Source of the DNA: Baffinella frigidus
Lineage: Eukaryota; Cryptophyceae; Cryptomonadales; Baffinellaceae
DNA: 17,662 nucleotides
Direction: 5' to 3'
Assembly: GCA_026770585.1 (NCBI GenBank)
Contig: MU647101.1
Span: 38,515-56,176 of the forward strand
Part shown: one piece after another, positions 13,261-17,662 of the stretch
How positions within the stretch are numbered: position 1 is the first letter of the stretch
Layout: each line of letters opens with the position of its first letter
Notes under the pieces: model-generated
Seen by the model: the letters and a program-made list of their open reading frames with translations, nothing else
What the model was told of the DNA's origin: nothing
Database searches by the model: none
Made by a program: the position numbers and the translations under genes

Positions 13261-13299
13261 CGTTCTATGGGTGCGGTAAAATTCCGTCAACACTTTGCG

Positions 13300-13360
13300 G
13301 CCGGAAAGAGCCCTTTCTCAACAAATTGGTGGGACCAAATAGACAGAGACAGAGCTAGGT
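13300..13360 (+). repeat. Dispersed repeat ending CAGAGCTAGG (empty-site copy)
   Basis: GGCCGGAAAGAGCCC...CAACAAATTGGTGGGACC...GACAGAGACAGAGCTAGG parallels 15005-15232, where the same sequence is split by an inverted-repeat element. Short CAGAGCTAGG-like motifs also occur near 2981, 3185, 5769 and 17617. Confidence 0.5.
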
Positions 13361-13422
13361 TTAGGGTTTATCTTTACGGTGTCCTGCGATGCAGCCGTTG
13401 ATAAGATGTCTTTGTACCGAGC

Positions 13423-13562
13423 TTATCCGGGGAAGCCTATTTTTCTTTAGTTTGATGGCAAGGAAAATCACTACATAAATACTTTAATATTACTAATAAG
13501 AACGAATTGTGTAGTAATTTTCCTTGCCATCAAACTCAAGAAAAATAGGTTTCCCCGGATAA
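13423..13562. mobile_element. MITE family A, copy 2
   Basis: 140 bp with ends TTATCCGGGGAAGCC and GGTTTCCCCGGATAA. It has the TAGTTTGATGGCAAGG arm variant also seen in copy 4, and the AATTACTACAC-type core. 13563-13990 beyond it holds no feature I can support. Confidence 0.85.
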
Positions 13563-14057
13563 GAGCAATTCAATAGTTTCCGACGCCTTCGTCGAGCAAT
13601 AATTGCTCCTAGCCCCGTCCAAATTTTGTATAGGAAAAGACCATGGACAGGTCCACGAAGTGGTTCAAATGTCCATTAGGGGTGTTTCAGGGTCTTGTCC
13701 CAATGTTTGGTACAAAATGTGTACCAGGGCTTGGAGCCATTATTGCTAGACGAAGACGTTGTGAACTATGAAACTCTTAATTGTAACCGCTAAAACAAAG
13801 GGACTGCTCTGCGAAGCCCACTGTGCGGTCGTTGGCGAGATAGCCGCATCGTGTTCACGATAGGGTTTGCGGTACACCACACAGGGCGCTACGTGGGGGT
13901 GTTCCAGGGGCGCCCTTTGAGCCATTGGGGCGCTGGTACCTACACCGGGCAGACGTTGCACCGGGGAAACCTCTGATTAGCCGACTAATTAGTCAACTCT
14001 CGTTTGTGGATGGGCAGTTGACTGATATTAGCCAACTCTCGGTTGTGGATGGGGCAG

Positions 14058-14135
14058 GCGGCGGGAGGTGGAGGCCATTTTCCAGGTTATGGACACGGAC
14101 TGCGACGGCTACCTCTCGATCCCCGAGGCGCAGAG
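14058..14135 (+). CDS. EF-hand exon
   Basis: Between GGGGCAG and a CAGAG-GTACC donor, 78 bp encode RREVEAIFQVMDTDCDGYLS and IPEAQR. DTDCDGYLSIPE fits the 12-residue calcium-binding loop at every key position: Asp at 1, 3 and 5, Gly at 6, hydrophobic at 8, Ser at 9, Glu at 12. The preceding helix EAIFQVM is also typical. The exon would start and end in phase 2. A second acceptor (TTTTCCAG, 14084-14085) would cut the helix and is less likely. No neighbouring EF-hand exon was found, so this may be a lone or displaced exon. Confidence 0.55.
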
Positions 14136-14189
14136 GTACCGCATTAAATCCGGGGAGAGAGAGAGCCGGGGGTCCTGGGGGGAGGGACC

Positions 14190-14265
14190 ACGATAGGGCT
14201 CTAGTCATAGGCCCACTGTAGGGTCCTAGGGGTGTCGGCTCCTTATGAGCGTGGTACCCCTGTAG
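14190..14265. mobile_element. Solo end of a GGTACC-family element
   Basis: GGCTCCTTATGAGCGTGGTACCCCTGTAGG matches the right arm of the elements at 41-155 and 328-533. The left arm is not recognisable. Confidence 0.5.
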
Positions 14266-14299
14266 GCTCCTAGGCTACGCAGGGCTGGAGGGAGGGGGA

Positions 14300-14930
14300 T
14301 TCAAAAGTCATTTTTTTGATGGGGAAATTCTCTCAAAAGTCATTGTTAGCTCAAAACGGCTCCAAATACAGGCAAACGGCTCCAAATACAGGCAGGAATA
14401 CCCCACCCAAGGGCCTGGAGTGGCATTCCGGCCCCGTGTAGACACACAGCGGACTTTGAAGGGATTTTGTGAATAACTTACTCACTTGCTTAGAGGTTAG
14501 TCGGTTAGGTAGTTAGCTGACTAGATGCAACCAGGTCCTTTTGCCTGCACTTTCCGCCGAGGCAAAGGTGTTTCGACGGCTACCTTTCGATCCCCGAGGC
14601 GCAGAGGTACCACGCAGGGCTGGAGGGGGGGGTATTCAAAAGTCATTTTTTGCGCTTTCCGCCGAGGCAAAGGTGTTGTCGCCTGTCAAGTATCCTGAAC
14701 CCCCTATCTAACCCCCTAGACCTCGAGAGCCGTGAGGACGACGTTCTCGCGCTGCCTCACTCGGGTCGGACGTCAAAAGGTCTGATACTTAGCCAGTTAG
14801 TTAGGTACTTACTCACTCACTCACTCACTTAGAGGTTAGTCGGTTAGGTAGTTAGCCAGCTAGTTAGTCAGCTGACTAGTTGCACCAGGTCCTTTTGCCT
14901 GCGCTTTCAGCCGAGGCAAACATGTTCTCG
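14300..14930. repeat. Direct-repeat field with duplicated TTAGAGGTTAGTCGG and GCCGAGGCAAA blocks
   Basis: ATTCAAAAGTCATTTTTT (14299, 14632), TTAGAGGTTAGTCGGTTAGG (14490, 14829), CCAGGTCCTTTTGCCTGC (14531, 14884) and CTTTCCGCCGAGGCAAAGG (14549, 14653; variant 14905) are repeated in shuffled order. The EF-hand fragment at 14573-14612 is part of this. AAACGGCTCCAAATACAGGC is also in tandem near 14355. Confidence 0.7.
14573..14612 (+). pseudogene. Relic copy of the EF-hand exon
   Basis: TTCGACGGCTACCTTTCGAT through GCGCAGAGGTACC repeats the second half of the loop (FDGYLSIPEAQR) and the donor. The loop's first residues and the helix are gone. The two third-position or silent-looking changes suggest a recent copy. 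Confidence 0.6.
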
Positions 14931-15038
14931 CCTTGCCTCCCTCGGGTCGGCCGACTATTCGCAAGTTGACATGCTGGGGTTGCGGTACAGACCGGACAAT
15001 TTTTGAGCGGGAAAGCGCCCGGGCGCAGCAAATTCATA

Positions 15039-15197
15039 GGAATATCGTTCTAATTTAGGACGGTTTCGTGGTACACATTTTAAAACAATGCTGACTAAAA
15101 CACTAAAAAACACTTGTAAACCTCTTTAGTTTTGAATTTGTACCAGTTAAGTCTGAGGCGGGCCCGTCCGGTCGTCCTAAATTAGAACGATATTTCC
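15039..15197. mobile_element. Inverted-repeat element (GGAATATCGTTCTAATTTAGG)
   Basis: Outer 24-bp arms GGAATATCGTTCTAATTTAG and complement, and a second inner pair (GGTACACATTTTAAAAC / GTTTTGAATTTGTACC). 159 bp. The flanks resemble the uninterrupted repeat at 13300-13360, so an empty-site comparison is available in the same window. Confidence 0.75.
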
Positions 15198-15252
15198 ATT
15201 AAAATTGGTGAGTGCACATAGACTGAGACAGAGCTAGCGGTTCTCGCTCAAG

Positions 15253-15316
15253 GACTATTTTGCGGACGAGATAGGCTGCTTCCAGTACTGCGTCGGCACG
15301 GTTTCGGCCCCGCGTG
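15253..15316 (+). CDS. Possible exon fragment, Cys-containing
   Basis: Between CGCTCAAG and a GCGTG-GTACTG donor, 64 bp encode DYFADEIGCFQYCVGTVSAP followed by R and one base. The second half is repeated at 15481-15520, where a TAG replaces the CAG codon for Q, so that copy is dead. MITE family A copy 3 lies between them. Family not recognised. Confidence 0.3.
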
Positions 15317-15338
15317 GTACTGTTTGCTCTGGATGTGC

Positions 15339-15479
15339 TTATCCGGGGAAACCTATTTTTCTTTCATTTGATGGCACCGAAAATTACTACACCATTCGAT
15401 CTTATTAGTAATATTAAAGCGTGTGTGTAGTAATTTTCGTTGCCATCAAATGAAAGAAAAATAGGGTTTTCCTGGATAA
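15339..15479. mobile_element. MITE family A, copy 3
   Basis: 141 bp, ends TTATCCGGGGAAACC and GGGTTTTCCTGGATAA. The loop is in the opposite orientation to copies 1 and 2 (TTATTAGTAATATTAAAGC). It is flanked by a 62-bp direct duplication (AGTACTGC..GGATGTGC). Confidence 0.85.
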
Positions 15480-15565
15480 GCTTCTAGTACTGCTTCGGCA
15501 CGGTTTCGGTCCCGCGTGGTACTGATTGCTCTGGATGTGCCTTGGTGGAACGGACTGAGCCGGGT

Positions 15566-15749
15566 TTATCCGGGGAAACCTATTTTTCTTTAGTTTGATG
15601 GCAAGGAAAATTACTACATGAATGCTTTGATATTACTAATAAGATCGAATTGTGTAGTTGTGTAGTAATTTGTGTAGTTGTGTAGTAATCGAATTGTGTA
15701 GTAATTTTCCTTGCCATCAAACTGAAGAAAAATAGGGTTCCCCGGATAA
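15566..15749. mobile_element. MITE family A, copy 4, with expanded loop
   Basis: 184 bp; same ends and the TAGTTTGATGGCAAGG arm variant as copy 2. The loop edge carries three repeats of GTGTAGTTGTGTAGTAAT-type sequence, accounting for the extra 44 bp. Confidence 0.85.
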
Positions 15750-16000
15750 GGGTACCTCCCTGGACAGCACGCGAATGAATTTAATCTCGGGAGATAACTT
15801 AACCAGTTCCTTTTCAACAGGAGGTTGCATAGGAGAAATTGGTGAGGGCATAGTAATTTTTACTGGGCCTCCCAATTGAATAAAAACGCTAGTTAGGGAG
15901 CTGATTCAGTTATCTTTCGAGAGGAAATTTCTCTCCGGGTGCGCAGGCCATCACACGAGGCTATCCATGCGAACAGATTCATAAGTCAATTATTGGATTA
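15750..16000. other. No supported feature
   Basis: Apart from an AAATTGGTGAGGGCATAG scrap (15837) shared with 15203 and 13324, I see nothing that can be named here. Confidence 0.5.
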
Positions 16001-16011
16001 TTGCCCAGGAA

Positions 16012-16093
16012 ACACGCCAAAAGTCAGCAAATGATCACGTTTCCTCCCGGTTTTTCCGGGGGAAACGTGATCATTTCCGCGCAGGCTGGCGTA
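16012..16093. repeat. Near-perfect hairpin AAATGATCACGTTTCCTCCCGG
   Basis: Inner arms of 22 bp (AAATGATCACGTTTCC / GGAAACGTGATCATTT) have a five-T loop and are extended by weaker outer arms (ACGCCA / TGGCGT). It is either a MITE or a strong cruciform/hairpin-forming site. Confidence 0.7.
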
Positions 16094-16103
16094 TCCGAGC
16101 GTC

Positions 16104-16307
16104 ATTGTCGAAACGGATTTCGCGCGGAACCGAGGCCAGGTCAGGAAATCAGGAAATTTTCCAAAAATGGACTTTTATGCTATCTTAGGCATGGTTTTTA
16201 TCTCAAAATAGCATCTCCCACCCGTAAGATGACACAAAAAGGCAAAAAAATAAAAAATGTTGCTGACCTGACCTCGATTTTTTCCGCGCGGAGCCCATTT
16301 CGACAAT
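16104..16307. mobile_element. Inverted-repeat element (ATTGTCGAAACGG)
   Basis: Arms of ~45 bp: ATTGTCGAAA, TTTCGCGCGGA, CGAGG, CAGGTCAG and their complements ending TTTCGACAAT. AT-rich loop ~110 bp. No second copy in the window. Confidence 0.7.
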
Positions 16308-16375
16308 AATTTCTCCCGGGGTGGGGTGTGCAGGCCCCCGGGGGTATCTGAGGGGTAATTTCTCGCGGGGTGTGC

Positions 16376-16447
16376 AGGCTGGGGCAGATGCTTGGGATCG
16401 CTGTCCCAGACAGGCACACGGTTAATGTCCGCGGCATCTCTCTCCAC
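16376..16447 (-). CDS. Possible exon fragment (RVPVWDS)
   Basis: The minus frame reads ERDAADINRVPVWDSDPKHL and PQPA in protein-like composition. A 23-bp part of it (CGTGTGCCTGTCTGGGACAGC) recurs on plus at about 17338-17360 in the same peptide frame. No clear splice sites, no family. Confidence 0.25.
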
Positions 16448-16466
16448 CAGGTTCGACCACTTTCTG

Positions 16467-16540
16467 CTTTCACTTATCCTGAACCCCCTTATTCTGAACC
16501 CATCAAGTATCCTGAACCCCTTATCCTGAACCCATCAAGC
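16467..16540. repeat. Tandem TATCCTGAACCCC units
   Basis: Four 13-24 bp units, two with CATCAAG spacers; one more unit at 14690. Confidence 0.7.
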
Positions 16541-16643
16541 CTCGTTCTTGTGCGGGGTTTTTCCGCTCTCACTTAGCAGCGCCCGAGTTCTATCTCCCCC
16601 GGATTTCCGGGGCTAGAACGAGGCCCCCGCACTAGAACGAGGC
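16539..16643. repeat. Inverted repeat GCCTCGTTCTTGTGCGGGG
   Basis: 19-bp arms with about one mismatch each (GCCTCGTTCTTGTGCGGGG / CCCCGCACTAGAACGAGGC) around a spacer holding a smaller CCCCCGG..CCGGGG pair. An additional half arm (GGCTAGAACGAGGCC) lies just inside. Possibly a MITE. Confidence 0.6.
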
Positions 16644-16775
16644 GCTCTGTCCCATGTAGCATCGAGATGATCACCAAGCTTGGTCGCCGGGCCGAGGAGC
16701 ACACGGCGGTTGACTAACCCGGGCAGGTTTGTACCAGGAAGTTGACTAATCCACACACGTTCAGTACCAGGAACC

Positions 16776-16911
16776 ACCAACCCTCACAGCCTGAGCAAAC
16801 CGTCGAATTTGAGGTCACGTATTTCCCTTGGAGGCCGCCGGATTCCGGCGTCCGTGGAGCCATTTTGCCTTGAAATTGAAAAATCGTCGATTTGCTCAGC
16901 TGAGGGTTGGT
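16776..16911. mobile_element. MITE family D, copy 2
   Basis: Ends ACCAACCCTCACAGCCTGAG and CAGCTGAGGGTTGGT with the same arm order as 7311-7456 (CAAATCGACGAT-like, TTGAAAT). An AGGAA occurs near both ends and might be a target duplication, but the other copy does not confirm it. Confidence 0.7.
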
Positions 16912-16932
16912 AGGAAGGATCCGTCAACTTCG

Positions 16933-17087
16933 TCCGGCCAGGTATTTAATTTAAATGCTCGGCGGAGTTCCCCATACAACGAAAATTACTACACAAGCGA
17001 TAAAAGAGTCGTGTCCGAAAGATCGTGTGTAGTAATTTTCGTACATTCGGGGAACTCCCGAGCATTTAATTTAAATACCTGACCGGA
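16933..17087. mobile_element. Inverted-repeat element with family-A core (TCCGGCCAGGTATTTAA)
   Basis: Outer arms TCCGGCCAGGTATTTAATTT, AAATGCTCGG and GGAGTTCCCC with complements differ completely from family A. The inner arms GAAAATTACTACACA / TGTGTAGTAATTTTCG are the same as family A. 155 bp. Confidence 0.8.
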
Positions 17088-17215
17088 TTAAACTGCACCT
17101 GGGCGGATGCCGGGGAGCAGTCGAGTCAAAAGGCATTCAGGGCTATCGCCTTTACAGATTTGCAGGAACAACCTCCCGATTTCGATCTTCCCAAGGGTTC
17201 CTTGAGGTATCTAGC

Positions 17216-17441
17216 CTATGGCAAAGAGGTATGTCCGTTGACTGAACCGCGCCGGCTTTGTTCGTGGACGGTGGCAAAACAGTAATGAATTACTATTTCG
17301 AAATAGTAATGAATCCCCTCTTGATTGCCTTGTTCGTCAGCCGTGTGCCTGTCTGGGACAGCGGTTGCCTTGTTCGTCAGCCATGGCAAAGAGGTATGTC
17401 CGTTGACTCAACCGCGCAGGCTTGGTTCGTGGACGGTGACT
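17216..17441 (+). repeat. Direct repeat of ~62 bp (GGCAAAGAGGTATGTCCGTT)
   Basis: 17216-17279 and 17381-17441 match closely (GGCAAAGAGGTATGTCCGTT, GACT(C/G)AACCGCGC, GGCTT(G/T)GTTCGTGGACGGTG). Between them TTGCCTTGTTCGTCAGCC also occurs twice, and a perfect 22-bp palindrome lies at 17289-17310 (centre TTCGAA). Confidence 0.7.
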
Positions 17442-17463
17442 CAGCCAGGCAGAGGGGAGGTGC

Positions 17464-17577
17464 TCAACGATCTTCCCCCTTTTGCAGTTTCTCGGGTGGG
17501 TCTTCGGGGTTCAGGCTACCGACGAACGCCAAGCCGCTGTCGAGGTACTTCTTCCCACGTTCCTTGAGAACAGTCGG
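17464..17577 (-). CDS. Possible exon fragment, KKYLDSGLAFV
   Basis: The minus frame opens after a TGA and reads PTVLKERGKKYLDSGLAFVG, continuing to SLNPEDPPEKLQKGEDR and TGA. A donor GTCG-GTAGCC would end an exon at 17520. The GAAGAAGTACCTC..GGCGTTCGTC part is duplicated at the window edge (17630-17662), with homology ending at the same GTC. It may therefore be another exon duplicated up to its donor. Family not recognised; the gene would extend beyond the window. Confidence 0.3.
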   Translation of the reverse strand, partial: PTVLKERGKKYLDSGLAFVGSLNPEDPPEKLQKGEDR

Positions 17578-17662
17578 TCATCCGAACCTTGAAAAAAGTC
17601 GGTCATCCCGAGTGAGGCAGAGCTAGGAGACGGACGCCAGGCCGCTGTAGAGGTTCATCTTC

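Noticed and set aside
17325-17626. Plus-strand frames of 80-122 codons near the right edge
   Set aside because: They run across direct repeats and a palindrome. The opposite strand there carries the more protein-like fragment (17464-17577).

Overview
The window reads as nuclear DNA of a eukaryote with a repeat-dense genome. No bacterial gene organisation, rRNA, tRNA or CRISPR array is visible. The evidence is (i) long degenerate arrays of the plant/algal/alveolate-type telomere heptamer TTTAGGG lying inside the sequence, (ii) short GC-rich coding stretches bounded by GT...AG splice sites whose reading phases match one another, and (iii) many short inverted-repeat elements flanked by TA, which look like miniature DNA transposons (MITEs). 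A photosynthetic protist such as a chromerid alveolate would fit, but that is inference only; nothing here fixes the species. Almost all long open frames are translations of GA/CT or other tandem repeats.

Layout. 1-1210: cluster of TA-flanked inverted-repeat elements, one nested inside another, plus a telomere-like array (747-919). 1343-1482: first copy of MITE family A. 1487-3290: stacked tandem repeats (about 120 bp, 110-200 bp, 22 bp and 205 bp units). 3295-4515: a degenerate ~33 bp repeat, microsatellites and one 197 bp inverted-repeat element. 4502-12094, minus strand: a candidate multi-exon gene. 12820-12996: a small plus-strand open frame running into a MITE. 13098-17662: dense MITEs, an EF-hand exon with a relic duplicate, and other exon-like fragments.

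The candidate minus-strand gene is the centre of the window. Its exons 11018-11066 (or the duplicate 10769-10817), 10479-10584, 8398-8497, 6135-6191, 5801-5892, 4878-4959 and perhaps 4502-4537 join in phase at every junction (phases 1, 2, 0, 0, 2, 0). The product has about 173 C-terminal residues with four hydrophobic segments. A signal-peptide-like start (12094) and an acidic exon (11622-11737) lie upstream but are less certain. I could not assign a family.

Two features of this gene stand out. Two of its introns (10585-10768 and 5893-6134), and perhaps a third (4538-4622), consist almost wholly of telomere-like repeat, which itself supplies splice-site sequence. In addition, nearly every exon is accompanied by one to four partial copies of itself, often bounded near a splice junction and separated by GA/CT or minisatellite arrays.
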